A stretch of DNA of 64,000 nt from Phyllobacterium zundukense (GCF_025452195.1 NZ_CP104973.1:2649001-2713000); one strand, 5' to 3'. Positions 37,013 to 46,759 are shown, counted from the stretch's first letter. Numbers and translations: made by a program. Notes: generated by a model from the letters alone, not told the origin.

Positions 37013-37264
37013 TCAGGGGAATAGTTTTACGATGGCCGCGACGGCGGCAATCGTCGCCACGGATGTCCCGAAGAAGAATGCCCCCATCCGCACGGTAAGG
37101 CGAAGCGTCAGCAGCTCCAGAGCAGTGTTCAGATCAGATTTGGTTACCAGTTCGGGCATGATGAAATCCCTTGCGGCTTCTGCTTGCGCTTTGGCATGGA
37201 CGGGACTGATTCCGCCCTGTTCCAGGCGTATCGCATAACCCAGAGTATCAAATGAAATTGTCAT
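37013..37264 (-). CDS. DUF1640-like coiled-coil membrane protein
   Basis: 83 residues. FDTLGYAIRLEQGGISPVHAKAQAEAARDF and LVTKSDLNTALELLTLRLTVRMG match the start and the pre-membrane part of DUF1640/CCDC90-like proteins, followed by a single C-terminal membrane span (FFFGTSVATIAAVAAIVKLF). The central coiled coil found in many homologues is short here. Role unknown. A shorter protein with the same TKSDL motif is encoded at 8217. Confidence 0.75.
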   Translation of the reverse strand: MTISFDTLGYAIRLEQGGISPVHAKAQAEAARDFIMPELVTKSDLNTALELLTLRLTVRMGAFFFGTSVATIAAVAAIVKLFP

Positions 37265-37351
37265 AGTCAGCCCTTCAAGATACCCGAATGTTAGGCGACA
37301 GGTTGGATGTCAGCAATTCAACCAAAGTTGAAAATGCAATTGAAGCAATGG

Positions 37352-37493
37352 CATGTGCGTGGTTCGACAAGCTCACCATGAGGGAGGTTGCTGGACGCAG
37401 AAAGCCTTTTCTGCAAAGCTCCACCACGACGGGACTACCATCTTGAAACCCCACTCACCTCCCTCATGGTGAGCTTGTCGAACCACGCACATG
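37352..37493. repeat. inverted-repeat element IR-5, long-loop topology
   Basis: Perfect 37-base arms: 37352-37388 (CATGTGCGTGG...GAGGGAGGT) and 37457-37493, around a 68-base loop. The most exact of the long-loop copies. Confidence 0.9.
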
Positions 37494-37535
37494 GCAGTTG
37501 TGCCAATGTTTGGTGCAAACGGTGACCACAATCGC

Positions 37536-38783
37536 TCAAATCGGCTTGTTGTGCGGCTGGAACAGCTTGCCTCGTTCAGCGATCAGCACAAACACCAGAC
37601 CGATCAGCGACAGCACGAAGAACCCGGTAACCAGGGGCAGGGTCGTGCCGTTGTAAGCCTGGCCGATCAGCGCGCCGATAAGGCCGCCGCCGGCCGTACC
37701 CATGAAGCCAAGCACTGACGATGCCGTGCCAGCCACGTGTCCAAGCGGCTCCATCGCCAGCGAATTGAAGTTGGAGCCGATCCAGCCAAACTGGAACATC
37801 GCCAGCGAAAACAGCAGGAGATAGAGCACGAATGGTGTCGGATGCGGCCCGAAAAGCGTCAGCAGCAGCCACACGCCATTGATCGTCATGAAAGCAAGCA
37901 GCGCGCCATGCGACAGGCGCCGCATGCCGAAGCGGCCGACGAAGCGCGAATTCATGAACGACGAAAACGACATGGTTATCGCAACGACGGAGAAGGCCAG
38001 CGGGAACCACACGCCGAGATGATAGATCTCGACATAGATCTGCTGCGCCGAATTGATGAAGCCGAACATCGCGCCGAAGATGAACGCACTCGCCAGGGCA
38101 TAGCAAAGGGCGACCCGGTTGGTCAGTACGATCTTGAATGCACGTGCAACCGACAGAACAGTAAATGGACGCCGATCCGTAGGGTCCATTGTCTCTGGCA
38201 GGCGCAGATACATCCAGATCGCTACCAACGTTGCCATCAGCGCCATGAAGATGAAAATCAGCCGCCAGTCACCGAACAGCATGACGACCTGACCCGTTCC
38301 TGGCGCAATAACCGGAACGATCATGAATACCATCATGATCAGCGACATGGCTTCAGCCATCTGCCGGCCGCCATAGACGTCACGCACGATGGAAATGGCG
38401 ATGACGCGGGTTGCGGCGGAGCCGATGCCCTGCAGTGCCCGGAAGAACAGAAGTGCGCCGAAGCTCGGGACGAAGACACACGCCATTGCCGAAGCGATAT
38501 AAATGAGCAGGCCGCAGAAAATCGGCACCTTGCGGCCAAAGCGATCCGATAGCGGGCCGAAGAACAGCTGCGCCACCGAGAAACCGAGCAGATAGGCCGA
38601 AATCACATACTGCCGATGGTTTTCACTGCTGATGCCAAGCGCCGCGCCGATCTGCTGCAAGGCCGGTAGCATGACATCGATAGCCATGGAATTGACCGCC
38701 ATCAACATCGCCATCAGGCTGATGAATTCGACTTTACCCATTCCCTGTAGGCGTGAGGGAGCGGTATTGGCAGAGGCATCCAT
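37536..38783 (-). CDS. Bcr/CflA-family MFS drug efflux transporter
   Basis: 415 residues from MDASANTAPSRLQGMGK at 38783; a TTG start ten codons earlier is less likely. Twelve membrane spans are visible. LLGFSVAQLFFGPLSDRFGRKVPI is the MFS motif A of loop 2-3, and RALQGIGSAATRVIAISIVRDVYGG and VIAPGTGQ (motif C-like, helix 5) place it in the 12-span drug:H+ antiporter family. Substrate not predictable. A terminator from grxD lies just upstream. Confidence 0.9.
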   Translation of the reverse strand: MDASANTAPSRLQGMGKVEFISLMAMLMAVNSMAIDVMLPALQQIGAALGISSENHRQYVISAYLLGFSVAQLFFGPLSDRFGRKVPIFCGLLIYIASAMACVFVPSFGALLFFRALQGIGSAATRVIAISIVRDVYGGRQMAEAMSLIMMVFMIVPVIAPGTGQVVMLFGDWRLIFIFMALMATLVAIWMYLRLPETMDPTDRRPFTVLSVARAFKIVLTNRVALCYALASAFIFGAMFGFINSAQQIYVEIYHLGVWFPLAFSVVAITMSFSSFMNSRFVGRFGMRRLSHGALLAFMTINGVWLLLTLFGPHPTPFVLYLLLFSLAMFQFGWIGSNFNSLAMEPLGHVAGTASSVLGFMGTAGGGLIGALIGQAYNGTTLPLVTGFFVLSLIGLVFVLIAERGKLFQPHNKPI

Positions 38784-38821
38784 TTCCGAGTGCTTTCTGG
38801 ATTTGAAAAACAAACAAAGAC

Positions 38822-38848
38822 AAAGGCGTCGGAACGGCCGACGCCTTT
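38822..38848 (-). terminator. intrinsic terminator of grxD
   Basis: AAAGGCGTCGG (38822-38832) and CCGACGCCTTT (38838-38848) are perfect arms with a five-base loop. On the minus strand they are followed by TGTCTTTGTTTGTTTTT. It separates grxD from the MFS gene. Confidence 0.8.
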
Positions 38849-38897
38849 AACATGAAGATTCCGGATGAGACCGGAACCAATTGGAATTAAAGCGTAA

Positions 38898-39230
38898 TCA
38901 GGCGGCCTTGGTGGCAACGCCCTTTTCGCTGAGGAGAGCCTGCAATTCACCCGCCTGGAACATTTCGCGGATGATATCGCAACCGCCGACAAATTCACCC
39001 TTCACATAAAGCTGCGGGATGGTCGGCCAGTTGGAATAGTCCTTGATACCCTGGCGCAGTTCATTGGAAGAAAGAATGTTCACGCCTTTATAGTCGACAC
39101 CGATATAATCAAGGATCTGCACGACCTGACCGGAGAATCCGCATTGCGGAAAGCCTGGGGTGCCCTTCATGAAAAGGACGACGTCGTTGCTCTTCACTTC
39201 ATTGTCGATGAATTCGTTGATACCGCTCAT
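38898..39230 (-). CDS. grxD: monothiol glutaredoxin (Grx4/GrxD type)
   Basis: 110 residues with the CGFS active site in [15 protein letters not shown], plus [19 protein letters not shown] for glutathione binding. CGFS glutaredoxins carry and deliver [2Fe-2S] clusters and bind BolA proteins. It lies downstream of bolA and purL on the same strand. An inverted-repeat element separates it from bolA, so whether all three are one transcript is unclear. Confidence 0.95.
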   Translation of the reverse strand: MSGINEFIDNEVKSNDVVLFMKGTPGFPQCGFSGQVVQILDYIGVDYKGVNILSSNELRQGIKDYSNWPTIPQLYVKGEFVGGCDIIREMFQAGELQALLSEKGVATKAA

Positions 39231-39370
39231 TTAAGGTTCCTTTCGCGGCCGCGAGGGAGGAATCACGGCCAGAAAAACGCTTTGAGGCCAATCTACCTCA
39301 ATTCTTTGCCCAGAAAAAGCACGATGGGCGCGCGAACGCAAGTAACTTGTCTGTAGTAGATGGTGCGTTG

Positions 39371-39487
39371 TGCGTGGTTCGACCAGCTCACCATGAGGGA
39401 TGCTGTGCGCTGTTTTTCGCCACGCTCCACGACTTGGTTCCCTGCAATCAGCCCACCCCCCTCATGGTGAGCTTGTCGAACCACGCA
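39371..39487. repeat. inverted-repeat element IR-6, long-loop topology
   Basis: Left arm 39371-39400 (TGCGTGGTTCGACCAGC...) and right arm 39457-39487 are inverted copies, inserted between bolA and grxD. The loop contains TTCCCTGCAATCAGCCC, matching loop sequence in IR-7 and IR-9. Confidence 0.85.
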
Positions 39488-39509
39488 TCGTGGATACTGC
39501 CAAGCGCCG

Positions 39510-39743
39510 TTAATCCGGCGCGCTGGTCTGCAAGGCGAGGGCGTGCAATACCCCGCCCATATTGCCTTTCAGCGCATCATAGACCATCTGGTGCTGCTGA
39601 ACGCGTGACTTGCCGCGAAAGCTTTCCGCGACGACTTCGGCGGCGTAATGGTCGCCATCGCCAGCCAGATCGCGAATGGTTACTTTCGCATCCGGAATGG
39701 CGTCCCGAATCATCTTTTCGATATCGCGCGCGTCCATTGCCAT
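39510..39743 (-). CDS. bolA: BolA-family protein
   Basis: 77 residues: MAMDARDIEKMIRDAIPDAKVTIRDLAGDGDHYAAEVVAESFRGKSRVQQHQMVYDAL has the class II KH-like BolA fold. The Cys/His cluster-binding positions include the conserved His in VQQHQMVY. BolA and CGFS glutaredoxins form [2Fe-2S] complexes, and grxD is the next gene. purL ends 12 bases upstream, so purL-bolA is likely an operon. Confidence 0.95.
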   Translation of the reverse strand: MAMDARDIEKMIRDAIPDAKVTIRDLAGDGDHYAAEVVAESFRGKSRVQQHQMVYDALKGNMGGVLHALALQTSAPD

Positions 39744-39755
39744 GTCGTTCTCTCC

Positions 39756-41987
39756 TCAGGCGGCCTGTGTTTTTTCGTCCGCCTGACCACTCATATAGTC
39801 AGGGAACCACGATTCGTGGGCTTTTGTCAGGTCGGCTATAGATATGGCGAGCAGGCGTCCAATCGTCAATGTGTTGCCGCCAACTGTACCAAGGTTGCGG
39901 AATGGAACCCCGGAACCTTCCGCGTTGAGCATGACGAGTTTTGCCATGTCAGGGGCAACCGCCACGACGTAGCGGGCCTGGTCCTCACCGAACAACAGCG
40001 CATGCGGCGCGGTTTCGCCAATTTCCACATTCGCACCTTTGCCGGAGGCCATGCACATCTCGCTGAGCGCTATGGCAAGACCACCATCGGATAGATCGTG
40101 GCAGGCGCTCACCTGGCCGTTGCGAATGGCGGAGCGGATGAAGTCGCCATTGCGCTTTTCGACGCCGAGATCGACGCTGGGAGCAGGGCCGTCTGCCCGC
40201 CCATGCAGATCGCGAAGATAGATCGACTGGCCGAGATGCGTGCCGTCGCCGCCGACGAGGATCAGCACATCACCATCGCGCATGCCGCCGATCTTGGCGG
40301 TCTTCGTCCAGTCCGGGATGAGCCCGACGCCGGCGATGGTCGGGGTTGGCAGGATAGCCTGGCCGTTGGTCTCGTTGTAAAGCGAGACATTGCCCGAGAC
40401 GATCGGGAAGGCCAGTGCGCGGCAGGCATCGCCGATGCCGCCAATTGCTTTCACCAACTGGCCCATGATCTCGGGCCGTTCCGGATTACCGAAATTGAGA
40501 TTGTCCGTTGCGGCCAGCGGTTCGGCGCCAACAGCTGTCAGGTTACGCCAGCATTCGGCGACCGCCTGCTTGCCGCCTTCATAGGGATCCGCTTCGCAAT
40601 AACGCGGCGTCACATCCGACGAAAAGGCGAGAGCCTTGCTGTGATGGCCATCGACACGCACCACACCGGCGTCTCCGCCCGGTACCTGCAGGGAATTGCC
40701 CTGGATCAGCGTGTCATATTGCTCATAGACCCAGCGGCGCGATGAAAGGTCAGGCGAATTGAGCATTTGCAGCAGCGCCGCGCCATAGTCCTCGACCTCC
40801 GGCACATTGGCGGCAGGCAGCGGTGCATGCTTGCCCGGCTCCATCCAGGGCCGGTCATATTCCGGAGCCTGATCGCCGAGATCCTTGATCGGCAGGTTGG
40901 CGACTTCATCGCCGTCATGCAGCACGCGAAAGCGCAGATCGTCGGTCGTATAGCCGACAATGGCGAAATCCAGCCCCCATTTCTTGAAGATGGCCTCGGC
41001 CTCTTCTTCCTTTTCCGGGCGCAGCACCATCAGCATCCGCTCCTGGCTTTCGGAAAGCATCATTTCGTAGGCAGTCATGCGCTCTTCGCGCACCGGCACG
41101 GAGTTGAGATCGAGCTCGATCCCGAGATTGCCCTTGGCGCCCATTTCTACTGCCGAGCAGGTGAGGCCGGCAGCACCCATGTCCTGGATGGCGATGACCG
41201 CGCCGGAAGCCATCAGTTCCAGGGAAGCCTCGAGCAGGCATTTTTCGGTAAAGGGATCGCCCACCTGTACGGTCGGGCGCTTCTCCTCGATGGATTCGTC
41301 GAATTCGGCCGAAGCCATGGTTGCACCGCCAACGCCGTCGCGTCCGGTCTTGGCACCGAGATAAACCACCGGCAGGCCTACGCCCTTGGCCTCGGACAGG
41401 AAGATCGCATCGGTCTTGGCAAGGCCCGCGGCAAACGCATTGACCAGAATATTGCCGTTATAGCGCGCGTCGAAATTGACCTCGCCGCCAACCGTGGGCA
41501 CGCCGAACGAATTGCCATAGCCGCCGACGCCTTCGACCACGCCGGAAACCAGATGCCGTGTCTTCGGGTGCGACGGTTCGCCGAAACGCAGAGCGTTCAT
41601 TGCCGCGATCGGCCGTGCGCCCATGGTGAACACATCGCGCAAAATACCGCCGACGCCGGTCGCCGCACCCTGGTATGGCTCTATATAGGACGGGTGGTTG
41701 TGGCTCTCCATCTTGAAGACAACGCAATCGCCATCGCCGATATCGACCACACCGGCGTTTTCGCCCGGCCCCTGGATGACCTGCGGCCCCGTGGTCGGCA
41801 GCGTCCGCAGCCACTTTTTCGAAGATTTGTAGGAACAATGCTCGTTCCACATGGCGGAAAAGATGCCAAGTTCGGTAAAGCTCGGCTCGCGCCCGATCAG
41901 ATCGAGGATGCGCTGATATTCGTCGGGCTTCAGGCCGTGCGAAGCCACGAGTTCCGGCGTGATCTTGACAGTATTGGAAATGGTCAT
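39756..41987 (-). CDS. purL: phosphoribosylformylglycinamidine synthase subunit II
   Basis: 743 residues from [20 protein letters not shown] at 41987, after AGGA; another Met lies six codons upstream. It is the small-PurL form used with PurQ and PurS in the fourth step of purine synthesis (FGAR to FGAM). [62 protein letters not shown] and [14 protein letters not shown] are catalytic and ATP-binding segments. The partner genes are outside the window. Confidence 0.98.
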   Translation of the reverse strand: MTISNTVKITPELVASHGLKPDEYQRILDLIGREPSFTELGIFSAMWNEHCSYKSSKKWLRTLPTTGPQVIQGPGENAGVVDIGDGDCVVFKMESHNHPSYIEPYQGAATGVGGILRDVFTMGARPIAAMNALRFGEPSHPKTRHLVSGVVEGVGGYGNSFGVPTVGGEVNFDARYNGNILVNAFAAGLAKTDAIFLSEAKGVGLPVVYLGAKTGRDGVGGATMASAEFDESIEEKRPTVQVGDPFTEKCLLEASLELMASGAVIAIQDMGAAGLTCSAVEMGAKGNLGIELDLNSVPVREERMTAYEMMLSESQERMLMVLRPEKEEEAEAIFKKWGLDFAIVGYTTDDLRFRVLHDGDEVANLPIKDLGDQAPEYDRPWMEPGKHAPLPAANVPEVEDYGAALLQMLNSPDLSSRRWVYEQYDTLIQGNSLQVPGGDAGVVRVDGHHSKALAFSSDVTPRYCEADPYEGGKQAVAECWRNLTAVGAEPLAATDNLNFGNPERPEIMGQLVKAIGGIGDACRALAFPIVSGNVSLYNETNGQAILPTPTIAGVGLIPDWTKTAKIGGMRDGDVLILVGGDGTHLGQSIYLRDLHGRADGPAPSVDLGVEKRNGDFIRSAIRNGQVSACHDLSDGGLAIALSEMCMASGKGANVEIGETAPHALLFGEDQARYVVAVAPDMAKLVMLNAEGSGVPFRNLGTVGGNTLTIGRLLAISIADLTKAHESWFPDYMSGQADEKTQAA

Positions 41988-42174
41988 GGGTCCTGGAATA
42001 TCCATACATGGGAAAGCTTTTGGCCTTCTTTAGCTTATGTAGTCCTGCGGCGCGATAGGAAAAAGGACTGAATCAACAGAGAGGGTCGCGGGTCAAAGGA
42101 TGCGGCGCTTGTCGGGTCCATATAGCGGGCATAAGGTCTGCATTCAGGCACTATCGCGCGTGGAGGAGATCGAA

Positions 42175-42942
42175 ATGACGGGCAGGCTGGCGAGCAAGGT
42201 GGCAATCGTTTCCGGTGGAGCGACAGGCATGGGCGGCGCAGCATCGAAGCTTTTTGCTGCCGAGGACGCGAAAGTGGCGATCATCGACCGCAACGAGCAG
42301 GCGGCCGCCGCTACCGTCGCGGAAATCACTGCTGCCGGCGGTGCCGCGAGCTATTTCGTCGCCGACGTTTCGGATGAGGCGCAGGTGCAAAAGGCCGTTG
42401 CCGGCGTTGCGGAAAGATACGGCAATGTCACCGTTCTCTTCAACCATGCGGGCACCATCGTCATCAAGCCGTTCCTCGAGACGACGGTCGAAGAGTGGGA
42501 TTGGCTGCACGCGGTCAATGTGCGCTCCATGTATCTGATGACGCGCGCCGTCATCCCGCAAATGCTCGACGCTGGCGGCGGTTCGATCGTCTGCACCTCG
42601 TCCATTTCAGCCGTGGCGGCGACGCCGATGGAAGTTCTCTACGATACGACCAAAGGCGCGTGCCACATGTTCGCGCGGGCCATCGCCGTCGAGTTTCGCG
42701 ACCGCAATATTCGCTGCAACGCCGTCTGTCCCGGTTTTATCCGCACGCCGCACGGCGTTCGCGAGGTGGATGAATTGCAAAAGCAAGGCGTGGATGTTTC
42801 GGATGAAGCGATAAGCGCGGCGCAGGGGCGCATCGGCGAGCCGGAAGAGGTGGCGCGTGCCGCGCTTTTCCTTGCCAGCGACGAGGCGAGCTTCATCACC
42901 GGCACGCACCTGTTCGTCGATAACGGCTTTACGGCGATCTGA
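42175..42942 (+). CDS. SDR-family oxidoreductase
   Basis: 255 residues from MTGRLASKVAIVSGGATGMGGA at 42175, after GGAGGAG. It is a classical SDR: GGATGMGG cofactor turn, NHAG, catalytic Ser in CTSSISA and Tyr/Lys in LYDTTKGA (YxxxK present), C-terminal SDEASFITGTHLFVDNGFTAI. Unlike the SDR at 7310 its catalytic set is complete. Followed by a DUF1330 gene on the same strand after a 102-base gap. Substrate unknown. Confidence 0.9.
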   Translation: MTGRLASKVAIVSGGATGMGGAASKLFAAEDAKVAIIDRNEQAAAATVAEITAAGGAASYFVADVSDEAQVQKAVAGVAERYGNVTVLFNHAGTIVIKPFLETTVEEWDWLHAVNVRSMYLMTRAVIPQMLDAGGGSIVCTSSISAVAATPMEVLYDTTKGACHMFARAIAVEFRDRNIRCNAVCPGFIRTPHGVREVDELQKQGVDVSDEAISAAQGRIGEPEEVARAALFLASDEASFITGTHLFVDNGFTAI

Positions 42943-43044
42943 ACAAAGCGTTTCTGCAACTGGAAGTTGGCGCTCCCCCGTGCAACACTGCGTTCGGGTC
43001 ACCGGACGCTAGGGGCTTTGAAAGCCCGGCATAGGAGGAATGCA

Positions 43045-43371
43045 ATGACGGTTTTCCTGATCGCCGACGTTAAAATCACTGATGACAAATGGGTGCCGGA
43101 ATATGCAGCTGTCGTGCACGATATCGCGGCGAAACATGGCGGCAAATATCTTTCACGCAGCGGCAATATCAAAGTACTTGAGGGCAAGCCGCTTGAGACG
43201 ACGCTCATCGCACTTATCCAGTTTCCGGATGCGGATGCCGCCATGGCCTTTGCCAATGATCCGGAATACGCCCCTTACGGCAAGGCGCGCCAGGAAGGCA
43301 GCGAAAGCCGCTTCCAGCTCATCGACGATACGGATATCGCCGGCACTATCCCGTATTTGGGCAAGGGGTGA
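43045..43371 (+). CDS. DUF1330-family protein
   Basis: 108 residues from MTVFLIADVKITDDKWVPEY at 43045, after AGGAGG. The pattern YAAVVHDIAAKHGGKYLSRSGNIKVLEGKP and IQFPDADAAMAFANDPEYAP is the DUF1330 dimeric ferredoxin-like fold, distantly like the ABM family. No known enzyme role. Possibly co-transcribed with the SDR before it. Confidence 0.88.
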   Translation: MTVFLIADVKITDDKWVPEYAAVVHDIAAKHGGKYLSRSGNIKVLEGKPLETTLIALIQFPDADAAMAFANDPEYAPYGKARQEGSESRFQLIDDTDIAGTIPYLGKG

Positions 43372-43424
43372 AGGATAGAGCGCCGGCGTAGTTCGAGCCG
43401 TCAGCGCAAGCAATGTGACCATCA

Positions 43425-43558
43425 CCATGTGCGTGGTTCGACAAGCTCACCATGAGGGAGGTTGGTATGTTTCAATGCCAATCGTCAACGTTTCCATTTC
43501 GTAGCTCCCTGCAATCACCAGCCTCCCTCATGGTGAGCTTGTCGAACCACGCACATGG
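43425..43558. repeat. inverted-repeat element IR-7, long-loop topology
   Basis: 41-base arms (43425-43465, 43518-43558) with a single mismatch. The 52-base loop (AATGCCAATCGTCAACGTT...CTCCCTGCAATCACC) is similar to that of IR-9, so the loop is part of the element and not just spacer. Confidence 0.9.
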
Positions 43559-43600
43559 AATTGGTCTGATTATTTGCTCGGACTCTCCAGGAATCATACC

Positions 43601-45016
43601 TCAAGAATAACTGTCATAACTCGCATTATCCGTTTCCATTAGCCGGCGTAGAATGCTGAAGCCCTGAACCACCTCATCGCGCGTTTCCGGCACTGTCAGT
43701 CCGAGCCGGACACGATGGAACACTTTCTCCGTGCGACCCGGTTTGAATTCGTCCTCGTCGTCGACAAGCACGCCTTCATTCAGCGCGGCGCTTTTAAACG
43801 TGCCAGAAAGCCATGGGTCAGGCAATTTCACCCACAGAAATGGCGAAAGCGGCTGCGAGGAGAACTCCATTCCTGCAAAGACCGAGCGTGCAATCGCTTC
43901 GCGCGCGGCGATCTCGGTCTGGACCTTGCCGCGGATCGCGTCGGCTTCGCCTGAATTGACCAGTTGGGCGCCGAGTTCCGCCATGATGAATGGCATGCCG
44001 CCCGTGACCATCTTGTGCGCCGTGTGGACACGCGCCGCGAGATGCGGAGGGCAGGCGACCCAGCCGCCGCGCACCCCCGCAGCCACGGATTTCGACAGGC
44101 CGCCAATATGAAATGTCCGCTCCGGCGCGAGATCGGCGATCTTGATGTGATCCAGCCCCATCACCGAGCCGTAAATCTCGTCCTCGATGATCCAGACATT
44201 GTGCCGCCGCGCAATCTCGACAATCGCCCGCCGATGCTCCTCCGGCATGGTGGTTGCGGTCGGGTTGTGCAGCGATGGCATGAGAAAAACCAGCTTGGGA
44301 TGCTGCTGCGCACAGAGCCGCTCGAAATCGTCGGGCGTCGCGCTGCCATTTTCCGTGTGGAGGATGATGCTGCGCCGCCCCATGAGATTGACGCTGCGTG
44401 CTGCCGAGCAATAGGTCAGATCTTCGAAAGCGACCCTGTCGCCGGGAACGGTTATCGCTGCAATGACCGCGAGAATTGCCGAATGCGCGCCGAGTGTCGG
44501 TACGATCGACGCAGGCTCCGGCGCCCAGCCAGCGCCGGACAGCCATTTGCTTCCCGCCTCCTGCCACGATCCGGGAAGGGTGCGGGAATAGCTCGACATC
44601 TCGCGCGGAAATTGCCTGGTGATCTCCGCCAGCAGCTGTTCCATCGCGTCGGACTGGCCGACCTCGATCGCAGCCGTCGAGTCCATGCGAATCTTGCCGG
44701 GCGTCGCCACCGGACCGCGCGTGCCGCCAAACGGTTCAGTGTGCGGCGGCGCCTGAACCAGCGCGGCGTCCTTGTGATCTGTCACATAGGTGCCACGCCC
44801 CACTTCTCCGCTGACAAGCCCACGCTCGCGGATGAGATTATAGGCCCGGCCGACCGTGCCTATCGTCACGCCGATATCGAAGGCGAGATTGCGCTGCGGC
44901 GGTAGTTTGGTACCGGGCGCGAGAATGCCCCCGGCAATGTCGGTTTCGATTCGGTCGGCCAGCTGCAGGTACAGCGGGCCTTTGCCGGGTTCGAGTTCAG
45001 GGAGCCAATTTGTCAT
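43601..45016 (-). CDS. MocR-type regulator (GntR HTH fused to aminotransferase)
   Basis: 471 residues. Residues about 10-80 form a GntR winged helix (GPLYLQLADRIETDIAGGILAPGTKLPPQRNLAFDIGVTIGTVGRAYNLIRERGLVSGEVGRGTYV). The rest is an aminotransferase fold with NPTATTMPEEHR and the PLP lysine in HIGGLSKSVAAGVRGGW. MocR proteins use PLP or an amino compound as effector. It is divergent from two DUF1127 genes; repeated GAGTCAATT motifs in the shared 91-base gap are candidate sites. No PLP-synthesis gene is adjacent. Confidence 0.92.
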   Translation of the reverse strand: MTNWLPELEPGKGPLYLQLADRIETDIAGGILAPGTKLPPQRNLAFDIGVTIGTVGRAYNLIRERGLVSGEVGRGTYVTDHKDAALVQAPPHTEPFGGTRGPVATPGKIRMDSTAAIEVGQSDAMEQLLAEITRQFPREMSSYSRTLPGSWQEAGSKWLSGAGWAPEPASIVPTLGAHSAILAVIAAITVPGDRVAFEDLTYCSAARSVNLMGRRSIILHTENGSATPDDFERLCAQQHPKLVFLMPSLHNPTATTMPEEHRRAIVEIARRHNVWIIEDEIYGSVMGLDHIKIADLAPERTFHIGGLSKSVAAGVRGGWVACPPHLAARVHTAHKMVTGGMPFIMAELGAQLVNSGEADAIRGKVQTEIAAREAIARSVFAGMEFSSQPLSPFLWVKLPDPWLSGTFKSAALNEGVLVDDEDEFKPGRTEKVFHRVRLGLTVPETRDEVVQGFSILRRLMETDNASYDSYS

Positions 45017-45044
45017 GGTAACAATTAATATATTGCACTTCCAA

Positions 45045-45089
45045 TTGAGTCAATTCATATAACAATCGCAGAAAAAGAGTCAATTTGAC
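45045..45089. promoter_or_regulatory. direct repeats in MocR-DUF1127 divergent promoter
   Basis: GAGTCAATT occurs at 45047-45055 and 45077-45085, exactly 30 bases apart (about three helical turns). The second overlaps the palindrome GTCAATTTGAC (45079-45089), the first TTGAGTCAA. MocR regulators are known to bind direct repeats of this kind. Confidence 0.5.
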
Positions 45090-45107
45090 CTCCCAAGGAC
45101 AATGACA

Positions 45108-45341
45108 ATGGATACAATAGATACAATTAGACCTTCTGATGGCGTTGCAAGTCACGCGGCAGCGACTGAAAAGCGCGGATGGCTACCGACGGTTTCCGGA
45201 CTGGTTGGCTGGTTTGGCAACGCCATGATGAAGCGCCGGACGCGCATGCATCTCAGCGAGCTCGGCAATGATCTGTTGAACGATGTCGGTATTGAACCGG
45301 CGCAAGCGCGTCGCGAAACGAGGCGGTTCTTCTGGGATTGA
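45108..45341 (+). CDS. DUF1127-containing small protein
   Basis: 77 residues from the ATG at 45108 (AAGGA eight bases upstream; an ATG six bases earlier is too near that site). The C-terminal MMKRRTRMHLSELGNDLLNDVGIEPAQARRE is the DUF1127 motif. Such short arginine-rich proteins in rhizobia bind RNA or modulate phosphate, carbon and stress responses. It is the first of two tandem DUF1127 genes divergent from the MocR regulator. Confidence 0.85.
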   Translation: MDTIDTIRPSDGVASHAAATEKRGWLPTVSGLVGWFGNAMMKRRTRMHLSELGNDLLNDVGIEPAQARRETRRFFWD

Positions 45342-45408
45342 GGCGCTCTTGCGATGGGCGTTGCCAATACCGATATGAAAGGCGATCGCTCGTCACATGG
45401 AGGCGAAT

Positions 45409-45618
45409 ATGGGTCCTATCTACATAGATCCTGGCCGGTTCGGCCTGGTACCAGCATTTCAAAACGACTTATTTACCCGCGTCATGCGTTGGCTGGAAAA
45501 TGCGGCCGTGAAGCGCCGAACGAGACTGGAGCTTGGATCGCTTGGCGATGACGGGTTGAAAGACCTCGGCTTGACACGCGATCACGTCGAAGCGGATCTC
45601 GAAAAGTATTATTCCTGA
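45409..45618 (+). CDS. DUF1127-containing small protein
   Basis: 69 residues from ATG 45409, after GGAGG. The C-terminal AAVKRRTRLELGSLGDDGLKDLGLTRDHVEADLEKYY has the same DUF1127 motif as the gene upstream (shared KRRTR..L..L..D.L.D.G), but the N-terminus (GPIYIDPGRFGLVPAF) differs. The 67-base gap suggests a joint transcript. Confidence 0.85.
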   Translation: MGPIYIDPGRFGLVPAFQNDLFTRVMRWLENAAVKRRTRLELGSLGDDGLKDLGLTRDHVEADLEKYYS

Positions 45619-45659
45619 GGTGACGAGGCCGGCGCACTGTGCACGGCCTCGCACCATTT

Positions 45660-46076
45660 TCATCCGCTGGCGGAGCACGATGTCTGCCCGCCTGCCCACC
45701 GGCGCACGTCTCCGGCGATACGATTTCCTGCGGAATTGCTCATGAGGGGACCGAAGGCTTCGACCTTCGCCGGGTTGCCTTCCGCATGCACGACGAGAAG
45801 CGGGCGTCCGCCCGGATTGCTCGCTGGGACGACCAGGATGCGCGGGCGTCCCGAAAAGGAATTCAGTTCCGGCGCCAGACGGTACGGCTTGAAGCTTGAA
45901 TCGCCCGATTTGAACCAGCAATTATTGGCGGCGATCGCCACGCGCTCCATTGTTGGCAGCGCGGCTTTTTCCGATGCGAAGGCCAGAGAGCCAGGCCCGG
46001 GTTTGCCTTTCGATTGACAACCGGCAAGGACGCCGAGCGAAATTATTACGGCGATTGCGATCGTCGGCGTCTTCAT
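45660..46076 (-). CDS. putative lipoprotein, unknown function
   Basis: 138 residues. The signal peptide MKTPTIAIAVIISLGVLAGC ends in the lipobox LAGC. The mature part has a cysteine in NNCWFKSGDSSFKPYRLAPELNSFSGRPRILVVPA and one near the end (GGQTSCSASG). Homologous hypothetical lipoproteins occur in rhizobia to my knowledge, but no role is known. It lies 23 bases downstream of the GST gene and may share its transcript. Confidence 0.75.
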   Translation of the reverse strand: MKTPTIAIAVIISLGVLAGCQSKGKPGPGSLAFASEKAALPTMERVAIAANNCWFKSGDSSFKPYRLAPELNSFSGRPRILVVPASNPGGRPLLVVHAEGNPAKVEAFGPLMSNSAGNRIAGDVRRWAGGQTSCSASG

Positions 46077-46099
46077 GCGTATTTTCTCCAGTCTGGAAT

Positions 46100-46759
46100 C
46101 TAGGCGGACTCGAGTTCACCCTGGAACACTTTGAGCCCGTCGGTCATTTCGTACCAGACCAGCGATAGCACCGGATCCTGAATAATCAGTTGCTGAAGCG
46201 CATCGAATTTCGGGTAGGGATCGAGCAGATCCTCGCGGCCGGAGATGACACGGAAATTGTTGAAGACGAAACGCGTCGGCGTCAGCCAGGCGTCGGCCAG
46301 CGTCATCTGATCGCCCAGTGCGTAAGGGCCGTTGCCAATGCGCGTTTCAATCTCCGTCAGGCCGATCTCCATCTGCCTGAACAGCTTGCTGATGCGCGCA
46401 TCATCCTTCGACTTCAGATAAAACAGCTCGAAAAGTTCCATCACCGGCGCCAGCACCTCGAGTTCGGCCGTGCGCGCTGTCATGCGCACGATGGCGCGGT
46501 CGCGGGAATCGGCCGGGAGGAGCGATGGTTCAGGGAAATGCTCTTCCAGATATTCGGCGATCACCGAGGCTTCGACGATGGTGAGGCCGGAGCCGGTGAT
46601 CAGCACAGGTATGCGGTTAAACGGCGAAATTGCGCGGAATTCTTCCGGGATAGGAAATCCCGCGGGCGGCGCAACGATCTTGATGGGAGCTTGTTTGTAA
46701 TAGGCAATGCAGCGAATGATGGAGGAATAGGGGGATAGCGGCCGCGAGTAGAGTTTCAT
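46100..46759 (-). CDS. glutathione S-transferase family protein
   Basis: 219 residues: thioredoxin-like N-terminal domain (MKLYSRPLSPYSSIIRCIAYYKQAPIKIV ... FNRIPVLITGSGLTIVEASVIAEYLEEHFP) and all-helical C-terminal domain (GPYALGDQMTLADAWLTPTRFVFNNF, with the conserved N-capping Asp). Ser12 of PYSS is the likely glutathione-activating residue. Substrate unknown. Confidence 0.9.
   Translation of the reverse strand: MKLYSRPLSPYSSIIRCIAYYKQAPIKIVAPPAGFPIPEEFRAISPFNRIPVLITGSGLTIVEASVIAEYLEEHFPEPSLLPADSRDRAIVRMTARTAELEVLAPVMELFELFYLKSKDDARISKLFRQMEIGLTEIETRIGNGPYALGDQMTLADAWLTPTRFVFNNFRVISGREDLLDPYPKFDALQQLIIQDPVLSLVWYEMTDGLKVFQGELESA

Noticed and set aside
40767..42071. 434-codon plus-strand frame opposite purL
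   Set aside because: Antisense shadow of a certain gene; no recognisable protein features.
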